A stretch of DNA of 64,000 bases from Gracilariopsis chorda (Eukaryota; Rhodophyta; Florideophyceae; Gracilariales; Gracilariaceae): positions 1 to 64,000 of the forward strand of contig NBIV01000260.1 in NCBI GenBank assembly GCA_003194525.1. Reading direction: 5' to 3'. The number at the start of each line of letters is the position of its first letter. Within the stretch, counting starts at the first letter, position 1. Both the position numbers and the translations under genes were made by a program. Shown here piece after piece: positions 50,267-59,547 of this stretch. The notes beneath the pieces are model-generated. The model searched no databases. It was not told the origin of the DNA and saw only the letters and a list, made by a program, of their open reading frames with translations.

Positions 50267-51616
50267 TTATGCTAAACCTTTTTGTTTTCGTTTCAAAGCA
50301 AGTCTCGAGCTGGTTCTCCTCCCCTCTCCCATTTCTTCCGCCTTTTGCTGTTGCCGGTCTTGCACGTTTTCCACACTGCCCACGCTAGTCTGTCGTGTTG
50401 TACCAGGCGCTGCCCGTTTCGTGCTACCCGCTATCCCAGCGTCGTTACTCGGTTGATCTTGCTTTTGCACAGTCCTTCGTCTCCGCGTAGGCCTCTTTTC
50501 GACTTGGACGTCAGGCTGATGAGCCTTTTCTGCAGCCTTTCGTCTTCGTGTGCTTGGCTTTGTTGCAGCGTTCTGTTGATCATTTTGCAGTTGCTTGGTG
50601 TTGGGCGCGGCAGGTGCAGTGGCTTTGCGACGTTTAGGTGTCGATTTGACAGTAGTGCGCCGCTTCTGGACGGCGGTCGGCGTGAAGTGGCTGTCTGACT
50701 CGCTATCTACTCTGGACGGGGGTAGCTCCCTGATAGAATACGGATTGGCATGGTTGACAGGCGCCACAAACTTTTTGGGGTTCGCGTTGTTGGCGGCCCT
50801 AGCTTCGTCGGTGGCAGCAAAGCTACAAACAGGACAGGCGTCCATATCATGGTTTCTCGCCGGGCAATACTCCCTCCCAAACAGAATAATACGAGTGTGC
50901 AATTCGCCCCAAGTGGAGGAGTGCGGGAACCACAGTTTAAGATTGCGTTCAGTTTTGGGAACAGATTTGGCGTCACCGCATCCCCATCGACAAGCCAGAC
51001 GATGAATGTGAGTATCAACCGGGAAAGCGGGTTCATTAAAGGCCTGCATCATGACGACGGAGGCGGTTTTGTGACCGACACCGGCGAGAGACTCGAGGTG
51101 GTCGAAAGTGCGTGGGACGTGTCCGTGGTGGTGTTCGCAGATGGTGGCGGATAGAGCGGCGATGTTTCGGGCCTTCTGCGGGGCCAGGCCGATTTTTTGG
51201 ATGAGCTGCTGAATACGGGGCGCGCCCAGGTGCGCCATTTTGTGCGGGGTGGGAGCGATTCTGAACAGTTCGGGCGTCACTTGGTTGACCTTTGCGTCGA
51301 GGGATTGGGCGGAGAGGACGACTGCCACGAGGAGGGTGAACGGGTCGTTGTGGTGGAGAAAGGTTTTTGGGGGTTGCGGATAGAGTTGTTGGAGCTTGCG
51401 CGAGATGAGGGAGGCCTTGTGAAGCATGGCGGCGCGCTGCGCGGCGCTTTGCGGGGCGGCGGCTGGCTGCGCCTTTGCGGCGGAGGACTTGGCCATGGTT
51501 TCAGGCGGCGGACGGGCCGGGCGAAGACGGGCGATGAGGGCGGGTCGGAGGGCGACGAGGGCGGGTCGGAGGGCGACGAGGGCGGGTCGGAGGGCGACGA
51601 AGGCGAGGTGACGCAT
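50267..51616 (-). CDS. NTH1: Endonuclease III-like DNA glycosylase/AP lyase
   Basis: A 449-aa frame. The helix-hairpin-helix LAGVGHKTASVVM carries the catalytic Lys (about K183), and FPVDTHIHRLACRWG the catalytic Asp (about D201). The fold is complete from LLVAVVLSAQSLDAKVNQ onward. After it, GREYCPARNHDMDACPVCSFA supplies three Cys (251, 261, 264) but not the fourth of the usual CX6CX2CX5C iron-sulfur motif. The family removes oxidised pyrimidines and cuts the abasic site. The C-terminal ~170 residues are a basic, disordered tail (KRRTTVKSTPKRRK). The first 40 residues consist of ALRPALV repeats, Arg-rich and without acids, like a mitochondrial presequence. ATG 51496 (MAKSSAAK) is the alternative start. 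Confidence 0.88.
   Translation of the reverse strand: MRHLAFVALRPALVALRPALVALRPALIARLRPARPPPETMAKSSAAKAQPAAAPQSAAQRAAMLHKASLISRKLQQLYPQPPKTFLHHNDPFTLLVAVVLSAQSLDAKVNQVTPELFRIAPTPHKMAHLGAPRIQQLIQKIGLAPQKARNIAALSATICEHHHGHVPRTFDHLESLAGVGHKTASVVMMQAFNEPAFPVDTHIHRLACRWGCGDAKSVPKTERNLKLWFPHSSTWGELHTRIILFGREYCPARNHDMDACPVCSFAATDEARAANNANPKKFVAPVNHANPYSIRELPPSRVDSESDSHFTPTAVQKRRTTVKSTPKRRKATAPAAPNTKQLQNDQQNAATKPSTRRRKAAEKAHQPDVQVEKRPTRRRRTVQKQDQPSNDAGIAGSTKRAAPGTTRQTSVGSVENVQDRQQQKAEEMGEGRRTSSRLALKRKQKGLA
51537..51599 (+). repeat. 21-bp minisatellite in the endonuclease III leader
   Basis: Three perfect copies of a 21-bp unit (AGGGCGGGTCGG plus AGGGCGACG). On the coding strand each copy encodes the seven residues VALRPAL in cyclic order. 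Confidence 0.85.
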
Positions 51617-52679
51617 GTGTGCAGGCGGAGCGCATCGGTGGGGGCGGGGGGCTCGGCGGCGAGTTGGGAAGCGACGCTTGGTAGACTACGGAAACAAGGG
51701 GGCGGCGCGCGCGCGCTGGGGACAGGTGTACACATTTTGAGAGGCGGCAGAGAAGTGTCGCTGCTAGTACGAGCGGGGGGTGAGGGACAACGTATGGAGT
51801 CTGTAAGACGAGTGGGCTACAAAAGTGTGCGGGCCACACACTGATGCGAGCTTGTCCAGCGATACTTGTAGTGAGCTCCCACAGATCCCACACAGTGACT
51901 GGCCCAGTAGGACTTGAAGGCGACCAGCAGACAAAGTGACAATGATATATATATATACGGTGATGAATGTGGTCTCTCCCGATTCGTTTATTGAGACGGA
52001 TTGGGGCTGCTGTTACAAGCAAAATTTGCTTTCTACATATGGTCATGGACATGGGTTTTTGGCACTGCGCCGGGAAAAGAATTAAAAATAATTCATGTTT
52101 ACTGAGCGAAAATTTAAAAACAAATCTGGTAGAAAGGTTAGCTGAACCTACACCTGCGTCGCAATGTTCATCGCTGCTGATACACCACGTGTGTGTACGT
52201 GTCATCTATCGCCATTATCACATCGTTGCTCAACTATCTCAACAAGAAGCACTGGCGCGCGCTCGCTCGCTCGCTCGCGCGGTCAGCACTCGGCACGTGA
52301 AGAGGGGTGAAAGGTTTACACTGTAAAGCAGGCTCCACGGTTTGTGCTGTTTTTGATTGCGCAAAAGTGCACTCGCTGCTAACTGCGCGCTGTGCATGGC
52401 GTCATGGCGTGCTACGTAATGCATTGAACTGCACTGGACGGGTGCAGGCGTTCGGGCTCGGCTGTTGGGGTCGCGCTGGGCTGACCAAGTTACATACGCT
52501 TGCGCAGTGGCTGATAGCGCCGCCTCGCAGAAGAAAAACACAACACAGATGGGGGGTATAGGTATAAGGCACCATGTACAAAAATGAAACAAGACAAACA
52601 AAACGTACAACACTCATGTCAGTCCCCAACAGAAAGCGTCGGGAGCAACACAAAGCCAAAAAAAAAGAAAAACAAGCGC
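51617..52679. other. Intergenic stretch, endonuclease III to cyclin
   Basis: About 1.06 kb. Frames here are shadows of low-complexity DNA. A short (TA)n run lies near 51943-51957. No gene, LTR or RNA gene recognised. Confidence 0.5.
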
Positions 52680-53366
52680 TCATTGGCAAAACGCCCATTG
52701 CAACAAATACATCTCAATCTGAGAATAGGTGTGAGAGTTGACGAACAGCGCGTGATCCAACACGCGCAACATGTGCAGCTCCAAAACGTTCATCTCCTTG
52801 GTAGAAGCAATGCCGCCCACCGCGGCGTAATGCGAGTTATCGTACGAAACATCGTCATGCCATTTGGTCGCCAGCATCAACGCCGTACACAGCAAACGAT
52901 GCACGTTGTAATCATTCACCTGCAGATACTCGTTACTCTGCACGCGAAACAAGTAAACCAGCGCCAGCGCCACGCACGGTTTGCTGCACCGGTTGTACTG
53001 CAGCAAGCGGCGGCAGTAGAAGCTCAGCGAGAACGTCTGTTTTGTCGGGCAGTAGAAGAACGCCAGCGGGTGCGTCGATTGCGGTAGGGAGCAGTATTGC
53101 GAGCGTGCGCAAATGTCGGTTACGATGCATGCCAGCGTGTCGGCCAGTCGGTCGGTGCACAACATTTCCAACGTCACGGCAGGCGGCTGGGGAGACGGCG
53201 ACGAAACCCATGTCACTGTTGTTGGCGATGAAGAATCGGCCGCACCAACGCTGCAATATGCATGCAACTCGTGCAGAGGAAGAGTGCTCAACCGCGCATT
53301 CACGGCAGTGCACACTTCCACCCCATCCTCGGCCGCGACGTGCGAGACAGCAGAACGTGCCGACAT
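52680..53366 (-). CDS. PHO80/P-type cyclin
   Basis: From the ATG at 53366 the frame encodes 228 aa. The cyclin box lies at about residues 85-215: TFSLSFYCRRLLQYNRCSKPC, ALALVYLFRVQ, VNDYNVHRLLCTALMLATKWHDD, YAAVGGIASTKEMNVLEL and VLDHALFVNSHTY. The phrase L-x-x-TA-x-x-x-A-x-K-x-x-x-D and the G-x-x-x-x-E-x-N-x-L-E spacing mark the PHO80/Pcl (plant CYCP/U) group. These cyclins pair with PHO85/CDKA-like kinases in nutrient and cell-cycle signalling. The frame stays open upstream to 53504, but that part is hydrophobic and Phe-rich and unlike the family, so the inner ATG (MSARSAVSHV) is preferred. It is divergent from the coiled-coil gene. Confidence 0.85.
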   Translation of the reverse strand: MSARSAVSHVAAEDGVEVCTAVNARLSTLPLHELHAYCSVGAADSSSPTTVTWVSSPSPQPPAVTLEMLCTDRLADTLACIVTDICARSQYCSLPQSTHPLAFFYCPTKQTFSLSFYCRRLLQYNRCSKPCVALALVYLFRVQSNEYLQVNDYNVHRLLCTALMLATKWHDDVSYDNSHYAAVGGIASTKEMNVLELHMLRVLDHALFVNSHTYSQIEMYLLQWAFCQ

Positions 53367-53529
53367 CACACAATTGAACAGCGAACCGAACCGAACCGAA
53401 TCGAAGAGAACAAAAGAAAAAAGAACACGCACTGTCTCGAACAATGCGAATGCCGGTGCAACCGCGGAGATGGAGCAGTCAGTCACGGGTTGTACACACA
53501 ACACAAACAGCTACAGCATCGTCGCGCGG

Positions 53530-53587
53530 GAGGCGGAGGCGGTGGAGGCGGAGGCGGAGGCGGAGGCGGAGGCGGAGGCGGAGGCGG
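53530..53587 (+). repeat. (GGCGGA)n microsatellite
   Basis: About nine near-perfect 6-bp units between the cyclin and coiled-coil genes. A second simple repeat, (GTG)n, lies at about 53748-53773. Confidence 0.85.
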
Positions 53588-54062
53588 GTGGGATGGGCAG
53601 TACAGTAGAAGAGGTCAGGGGGTGGGGGGGTGATAAAGGTAGGCAGCGACCGGTCCCGAAGCGAGGCGAACGCTTTTGAGGGACGTTCCGCACGTGGAGC
53701 GCAGCTGCTGTTCTCAGCAGCGGCACAGCGCCACTGGCTGCGGGTGTAGTGGTGGTGGTGGTGGTGGTGGTGGCGGCGTTGGTGGTGGGTGCGCGCAAGG
53801 GGTCGTTCTAGTCGCCGCTTGCAGCGTAAACGCGGCGCTTACGCTTACACACGACGTGTCCCTTCGCGTAGTGCCGCCCCTTGCGCCTCGTCCATAACGG
53901 CCGCAGCGTCAACTCAGCCAGCACTGCCGCCGCGTGTAACACGCCATACGTAATAACCCTACTGTAGCTGAGCGCCCTCCCGCCAAGTCACACGCCCGTC
54001 TTCCCCGCCCCCCCTCCCCGCCCCGCAAACGCACCGCCCCCCTCAACCCCCGACCGTCGCTC

Positions 54063-54938
54063 ATGGAGGCGTATCGAGTGCAATCGGACGCGCTGCACGA
54101 GTTGCTACAACTTTCTTCCCATTCCATCCTCTCCCTCCGTCATCAAAACACGTTGTTATCGGCCAGACAGGCCACTTTGCAAGCCTCCCACAAGTTCGAC
54201 GCCGCGCTTCACACACTCGCCGTAGCCTCCTCGTCGCGCGCAGCGCCGTCGTCCCCGCCGCGTTCAACCCGCTTGCAGGCGCAGTGCACCGCGCTGCGCG
54301 CGCAGCTCAGTGACGCTCAATCGCGCACGACGCACCTCAGCAAGTTACTTGAAGAGGCCAACGCGCGCGTCACCGCGCTCACCGAGCAGCTCTCGCGGCG
54401 CGGCGCGAAGCTAGACGAACTGGCACAACGTCGAGTGCACGATCAACGGCACATAAACACGTTGACACAAAACGAACACCGTCTCACAACGCAGCTTGAA
54501 CAAATGCAACAGCAGCTGCAAGCAAGCGTTGAGCAAACAGTACCAGCGCGCTTCAACGAAGCACGTCTGCTATCACCCGCGCCACTGGCCGTGCCGTCAC
54601 CGTCAGAATCGCGTAGTCGGTACACGGACACGATGCCGTTCGACGAAGACGCGCCTGTGGAGGTGCACGTTGGCGAGTTGCAACGCACGCTCGATGAGCA
54701 CGTTGCGCGTGCGGACGTGGCTCACAACGTCAGCACTGCTACGCGCACATCACTGAGTGATGATGCTCCACGCTGTACGCCGCTGAAGAGAAAGCGCGCA
54801 GTGTCGGTGACTCCGCTGCGACGCAGCCCGCGACAGACACTTGTTGCCGCGCGCGCAAACAGACAATCGCCCCCGAAGCGAAGCACTCGTCGTAAGACAT
54901 GGCGCAACAAGAAGCGCTCAGACAGAAGCAGTAGTTGA
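54063..54938 (+). CDS. Coiled-coil protein with basic tail, unknown
   Basis: A 291-aa frame. Residues about 1-50 and 68-155 are helical with heptad-like Leu/Ala/Gln spacing (LQAQCTALRAQLSDAQSRTTHLSKLLEEANARVTAL... continuing to LTTQLEQMQQQLQA). The last third is disordered, then strongly basic, with KRKRAVSVTPLRRSPRQ offering two minimal CDK sites (TP, SP) next to a nuclear-type signal. It looks like a nuclear or chromosome-associated structural protein. I cannot name the family. Its start is about 700 bp from that of the divergent cyclin gene; shared regulation is possible. Confidence 0.6.
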   Translation: MEAYRVQSDALHELLQLSSHSILSLRHQNTLLSARQATLQASHKFDAALHTLAVASSSRAAPSSPPRSTRLQAQCTALRAQLSDAQSRTTHLSKLLEEANARVTALTEQLSRRGAKLDELAQRRVHDQRHINTLTQNEHRLTTQLEQMQQQLQASVEQTVPARFNEARLLSPAPLAVPSPSESRSRYTDTMPFDEDAPVEVHVGELQRTLDEHVARADVAHNVSTATRTSLSDDAPRCTPLKRKRAVSVTPLRRSPRQTLVAARANRQSPPKRSTRRKTWRNKKRSDRSSS

Positions 54939-55063
54939 GAGATGTGACACAGCACGACACATCGCTTTACCAAAGGGTATCTTAAGTGCACAACGGTAGT
55001 TAGAAGAAAAGCAGTTAGAAACAAGAGGAACAAAAGTAAAAAAAAGGAAAAGAAGAAACAAAG

Positions 55064-56092
55064 TCAGCCGCTGATACGAGCGTACTGCGTGCGGGAAGAG
55101 GCGCGTCGCGAAGGTGAGGCGGCAGCGGATCGGAGCAGAGATGTGCACAACCAATAAAGCATGACCAACAAAAACAAGAGCAATGCAAACGCTCTCAACA
55201 ACCAAGGCAAATACTTGGTAACCAACAACTGACCGGCAGGCATAGCCGCATCGTGCTGCCCCTCTTCCGACGAATCAGAGGCGTGACTCCAGTACGGAAT
55301 GTAAATGCGCTTGGAAGGATCGCAGCAGCCTTGTTGAGAGGAGTCATTGGTGCTGATCACACATGTGTGCGGGCAGTTGATGGTGTCGAAACGCGTATTG
55401 TGCAGACACACATGTACCGCATGTAACACGGTGTGATTCAACGCCTTCTCACAGCGCATGCGCACTCGATAGCCGCCCGTAGCCTCGTTGAGTGCGTTTT
55501 GCACCAGCTCAAAGGCGTGTGCCTTATTGGTACTGGCCACAACTCCGTGCGAGTTCAACGCGCGCACAAAGTCGTATCGGCGACTCAGCTCGAGCACCTT
55601 CTTGAAGTACGTGCGCAGTCCAAGTCCCGAGCAGCTGCCGTGCAGCACCCACTGCGTGCGCCACAACGCCGCCTCGTCCGCGTGCTCAAAGTCCGGCCAG
55701 TAGCGTCTCAGCGCGGGCGCGATGTCGAATATGGTGGACAGCGAAAACGAGCGCGCGCAGCACGTCGGCTGCGCGCTGCGCGACGTCGAAAGCGGCCACA
55801 AGCCGCCGATGGTGAACGTGGGCGGCGGGTAGTGGCACAGGGCGGAGTGCGCGGTGGGACGCGAGCACACGGAAAACGGCCAGTGCAGCGAGAGCACGTA
55901 CAGCTCGAAGTGGACGCGGGTCGGCGGCGGCGCGGAGACGTTGAGCGGCGGGCAGAGCGGGGGGCGCGGCGGGAGCGGGGCGGCGCTTGGCGAGGGCGGC
56001 GAAGCTGCGGCGCGCACGCGGAGCTGCTGCAGCGCGAGCAAGTGCAGCAGCGGCAGCAGAAGCCGCAGCGCGAGCGGGACTCGGGCGCTCAT
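55064..56092 (-). CDS. RNase T2-like protein without catalytic residues, membrane anchored
   Basis: From the ATG at 56092 the frame encodes 342 aa: a signal peptide (VPLALRLLLPLLHLLALQQL), a Pro-rich linker, an RNase T2 fold and a C-terminal membrane helix (WLLRAFALLLFLLVMLYWLC) with a short basic tail. The fold is recognised from LYVLSLHWPFSVC, FTIGGLWP, YWPDF, QWVLHGSCSGL and YFKKVLELSRRYD. In active RNase T2 the first motif is H-G-L-W-P and the second H-E-W-x-K-H-G-x-C. Here the first His is Gly (GGC codon), and in the second His, Glu and Lys are Thr, Gln and Leu, with only HG-C kept. Cys residues of the fold remain. It is therefore probably an inactive surface or vesicle protein. The frame upstream of 56092 is a simple repeat and is not included. 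Confidence 0.82.
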   Translation of the reverse strand: MSARVPLALRLLLPLLHLLALQQLRVRAAASPPSPSAAPLPPRPPLCPPLNVSAPPPTRVHFELYVLSLHWPFSVCSRPTAHSALCHYPPPTFTIGGLWPLSTSRSAQPTCCARSFSLSTIFDIAPALRRYWPDFEHADEAALWRTQWVLHGSCSGLGLRTYFKKVLELSRRYDFVRALNSHGVVASTNKAHAFELVQNALNEATGGYRVRMRCEKALNHTVLHAVHVCLHNTRFDTINCPHTCVISTNDSSQQGCCDPSKRIYIPYWSHASDSSEEGQHDAAMPAGQLLVTKYLPWLLRAFALLLFLLVMLYWLCTSLLRSAAASPSRRASSRTQYARISG

Positions 56093-56407
56093 CGTTGGGG
56101 AGGGAGCGGGAGCGGGAGCGGGAGCGGGGGGCGCGGGAGGCGCGCCGCGCCGCGTAGACGGCGGCACGCACGCCATTGCGCATGCATTGCACACAGCGCA
56201 TGCACAGCGCACAGCGCACAGCGCACAGCGCACGCACAGCGCACAAACGCGCACACAGCGGCCACGCGCAACAGCGCGTCACACGTGCGCCATCGATGCG
56301 CTTGTATGTTTGTGAGAGTGTGAGAGCGAATTAAACAAAATGGTTCCACGCACTTTACACGTATCACACGTACGCCAGCGCTGAGTGGCGCCGCCAAAAC
56401 CCTAAAG
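56093..56407. other. Spacer upstream of the RNase T2-like gene with a GCACAGC repeat
   Basis: It contains a run of GCACAGC/GCACA units at about 56192-56260 that keeps a frame open by chance. No separate gene seen. Confidence 0.6.
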
Positions 56408-57928
56408 TCATATGCAGCGCGCGTGAGCTTGCGCGCCTTCTGCAGCGTGCGCTGCCGCAAATGCGCCGTTTGCAGTGCTACCTTCGTGATCCGTTCTCCA
56501 CGCCATGTTTGTAACCTCGTTTCGCCCTGCAGCTGCCGCACCGCTTACACCATGCATATACTCCCATGTTGCCGCTCCTTCCCCGCCTCCCCCCCCCCCA
56601 CCGCCATACGCACCACCCGTGCCCACAAGCTCGCTTTCAGCTTCCACGTACTTTGCCCGACCCATCCAGTTCGCCCCAGCCGCCACTCCCACCCTCGCCA
56701 TGCTCGCTACACGTCCCGCCTCCCCCCCATACACCGCCTGTCTATACCCATCCAGCTCCCCGTAGTTGTACACATTGCCCCCCCCCCCGCCTCCGCCTAC
56801 ACATGCCTCCGCTACAGGCGCCCGCCCAAATGTCGTCCCCGCTAGCGACGCTCCCGCCATCCCCGTTCCTACCACCCCCGTCCCGCCCAGCGCCGCTGCT
56901 CCCAACGCCGTCCCCGCTAGAGCACCACCAGCCGCAGCCGTTCCAGCCGCTCCTGCTACGGCCATTGTACTCGCTGACACGAGCGCAGAAGCGGCCGCCT
57001 CTGTCCTCATCCGCTCTTCATACTCCACCTGCCGCCGATGCTGCTCGAGCATCGCGTCCCGACTCCGCCGCTCCATTTTCATCCGCTGCTTTTCCTTCCC
57101 CTTCCTGATCAGCCGTTTCAGGTTGAAGTCCGCCACCCCCAGAGGATTCTTCCGTTTGTGCCAGTCGATGTGCGAGGCGATGCTTGACTTCCACCGGAAC
57201 TCCTTTTCACACTCAGGGAATGGACATCCGAAAGGCATTTCCCCAGTGTGCTTCCGGTTGTGGATCTTCAAGTTGTGTGCCCTCTTGAACACCCTCTGGC
57301 ATACCGAGCAGCGGTGTTTCGGCACCCGCCTCCCGTCCTGGTCCGTGATCATCGGCACCCCTTCCCATCGATCTTCTTCCTCGCACCGCCCATCAATCTC
57401 GCTCTCATCCCTGCGCCCAGTGAGCCCAACACCGCCACTTCCTTCGACCGTTCCAACTGCCTCTGCCGCGCTGCTCGCTGGGGCAAAGTGCATACAACTC
57501 CCAGCATGGCCCAAATTCTGCGCTCCATTTATGCCCCCCTCTGTCCCTCCCACCATGTCTTCTTGACGGGTTAGTTGAGGGGGGTTGGTGCATGCTGTGG
57601 CCTGGTTCGCACTCACCCTCTCCCCGACGTCATTCTCATCTATGAGACGGCGCTCAAATGTCGGATACGTAGCATATTGAGGCGAGACAGCTCTATCCTG
57701 TGGGACGCCATGAGGGGCAGCATGACCGACACCAGCCACATCTGCGGCAGCACTGCCATACACCATAGACCCCAGAACGTCGGTAGGCATTCCTTGATCT
57801 CCAGTATTCATCATTAGTTCTGGGATGGAGTATTCTTCACGAGAGTAAATGAAATCGCTATAGCTTCGGAAGGTGCTTTCAAGATCAAAGAAACTGTCGG
57901 CTGCCTCTGGTGCGAAAGTGGGGTCCAT
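56408..57928 (-). CDS. C2H2 zinc-finger transcription factor
   Basis: From the ATG at 57928 the frame encodes 506 aa. Two adjacent C2H2 fingers lie at about residues 207-257: HRCSVCQRVFKRAHNLKIHNRKH and FGCPFPECEKEFRWKSSIASHIDWH, linked by TGEMP, close to the classic TGEKP. A basic region follows (KRLIRKGKEKQRMKMERRSRD). The N-terminus is acidic and Tyr-rich (possible activation region), and the C-terminus is Ala/Gly-rich with poly-Gly runs from G-rich repeats. A TATA box 33 bp upstream of this ATG makes the earlier in-frame ATG at 57991 unlikely to be transcribed. It is probably a sequence-specific nuclear regulator; targets unknown. Confidence 0.85.
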   Translation of the reverse strand: MDPTFAPEAADSFFDLESTFRSYSDFIYSREEYSIPELMMNTGDQGMPTDVLGSMVYGSAAADVAGVGHAAPHGVPQDRAVSPQYATYPTFERRLIDENDVGERVSANQATACTNPPQLTRQEDMVGGTEGGINGAQNLGHAGSCMHFAPASSAAEAVGTVEGSGGVGLTGRRDESEIDGRCEEEDRWEGVPMITDQDGRRVPKHRCSVCQRVFKRAHNLKIHNRKHTGEMPFGCPFPECEKEFRWKSSIASHIDWHKRKNPLGVADFNLKRLIRKGKEKQRMKMERRSRDAMLEQHRRQVEYEERMRTEAAASALVSASTMAVAGAAGTAAAGGALAGTALGAAALGGTGVVGTGMAGASLAGTTFGRAPVAEACVGGGGGGGNVYNYGELDGYRQAVYGGEAGRVASMARVGVAAGANWMGRAKYVEAESELVGTGGAYGGGGGGGGEGAATWEYMHGVSGAAAAGRNEVTNMAWRTDHEGSTANGAFAAAHAAEGAQAHARCI

Positions 57929-57960
57929 GTTGAACTGATCCAGAGACAGAAACACACACC

Positions 57961-57968
57961 CTTTTATA
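57961..57968 (-). promoter_or_regulatory. TATA box of the zinc-finger gene
   Basis: TATAAAAG on the minus strand, 33 bp before the ATG at 57928. The transcript would start only a few bases before the start codon, which decides between the two in-frame ATGs. Confidence 0.6.
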
Positions 57969-58813
57969 CGCACCGATTTGGCGTTTCGCACACCTCGTCC
58001 CCCACCTTTCCTTTGATTCGCTGTGTCGAGTTTTCGCGTCTATAACTCTCGTGATAATAGACACGCACTTGCGCTGTTCTATGAGGTTTCGTACCCAGTT
58101 TCCAAGTTGACGTGTTCTCCACCAATCGGATTCTAGTATCGACACCTGCGCTGTATTGAAAAGGCACAGCAAACCACTGCTCATTTAGGGCAACTCCCCT
58201 GGTGAAGGTAACGAAGGTATCTGTTCCTCAAATCTGTCGCCGCAACAGACCTTTGTTCCCGCGCAAACTGGATTTTGGAGAGTGTGATATGATTAATTCC
58301 CGAAACTCTCGGGGTCACTCCCCTTTCTTCCAGCGCAGCGTGAACTTCAACGGAGCTGTACGTACTTGATCCCCAGGTTTCTCGCAGGCCCTGCTGTTGT
58401 TGCTTCTAATACAAAATGGCTTGCGCCAGAGCTTCGTGTATTTGATCGCGTTTAAGGCGCTTTATTGGGACCAGAACTTCTTCCAGCCAAGGAATCGAGC
58501 CGTTTGCTCCCTATGATGCATTTTGTTTTTGCGCCATCAGGTGAGTAGTTCTACTTCTCATTCCATCGCATGTTTGACTTAAGCTGCTTGCTCCAAGTGT
58601 TTGGAATGCGAGAGGATGCTCCGTGAAGTCGTGTGTCCATGAAATTGCTCGAAAATATAATTCTTAATCCTACCTCCACGTCCGCGCTCGGAATGAAACC
58701 TTCTCACAGCGACACGACCGCAGGCACCATGAGAGCGTTTTCCGTGTGGCCACCAGCGCACATTTTCCCTCGCCCACACGTTGTCGCTCTTCTAATTACG
58801 CACCCCTCTGAAT
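57969..58813. other. Upstream region of the zinc-finger gene
   Basis: About 850 bp, no gene supported. Short frames on both strands lack splice support or family resemblance. Confidence 0.45.
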
Positions 58814-59079
58814 TTATTGTAATTCTGTGAAAAAGGCTCTCCCGCTCTAATCTCGTAGTGCGGACGTGTTCGCTTCTCTTGAACGCAGCTCACCACGTCA
58901 CTCACCGGGAATTTCAAAACAATGCATGATGGCCTGTTCTTCATGTCCTCGCTTCATTTGGAAGTGGCACACCCTTCCGCTAAAACCTTCTACTGTCAAC
59001 CCCTCGGATGATGTTCCCTGTCGGCTAGGAACATCCTCTTTTTTTGGCAAATGAACGCACGCCGTGCCGGTACTCTCAT
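58814..59079 (-). CDS. Last two exons of a spliced gene, unknown
   Basis: Exon 58906-59079 follows an acceptor TTTCACAG and ends at a donor GTGAGT. It encodes ESTGTACVHLPKKEDVPSRQ and, further on, VEGFSGRVCHFQMKRGHEEQ then AIMHCFEIP. An 81-bp intron (58825-58905, GTGAGT...TTTTTCACAG) leads to a tiny last exon (58814-58824) finishing ELQ and a TAA. Intron length and signals match the other introns in this window. Upstream exons on the minus strand are likely (possible coding near 59360-59430 and 59548-59910) but I could not join them. No family recognised. Confidence 0.45.
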
Positions 59080-59547
59080 CTGTGAAATAGTGCAAAAGAC
59101 AGACAGTGAGTCAACGAAAGCCGGATATTCTTTGGGAAAGCCTGGCTTTCATTTGCGCTAGATTTACGATTACCATCTGGCCATAGTAAGCGATCTCTTC
59201 GAACACATAACGATCACTGTCTGTTGTGCTAGGGTTTTTGAGTAGGTTCTTAGATAAGACTGAGGACAAATGGCAGCAGATATGAAGGTCTCATGATGTT
59301 TCTCAGCTTACTACGCCCTTCTCCAAATGTGAACGACGAATCGGTGTCGGTAACATACACCTTATGCATCGAACAAAGAGAATCTGTATGGAACGTAAGG
59401 GCAGAGTTTGGCTGACTGGGTGAACACAAAATACGAAGACGAATACACGCCCACTACAGGGGTACTCACAAATACAACATAGATACATAAACATCTGATC
59501 GATTCGTTACCTTACATGCTTACAACACGCGCTACTTCCGCACTTCA

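Noticed and set aside
51197..51844. + strand Gly/Glu/Arg-rich frame of 215 aa over the endonuclease III 5' end
   Set aside because: Complement of the minisatellite and low-complexity leader; the endonuclease frame explains the DNA.
55433..56323. + strand Arg-rich frame of 296 aa opposite the RNase T2-like gene
   Set aside because: Arg/Gly/Ala-rich antisense of a GC-rich gene, kept open by codon bias and the GCACAGC repeat.
56566..57566. Long + strand Pro-rich frames opposite the zinc-finger gene
   Set aside because: Complement of the Gly/Ala-rich C-terminus of the zinc-finger protein.
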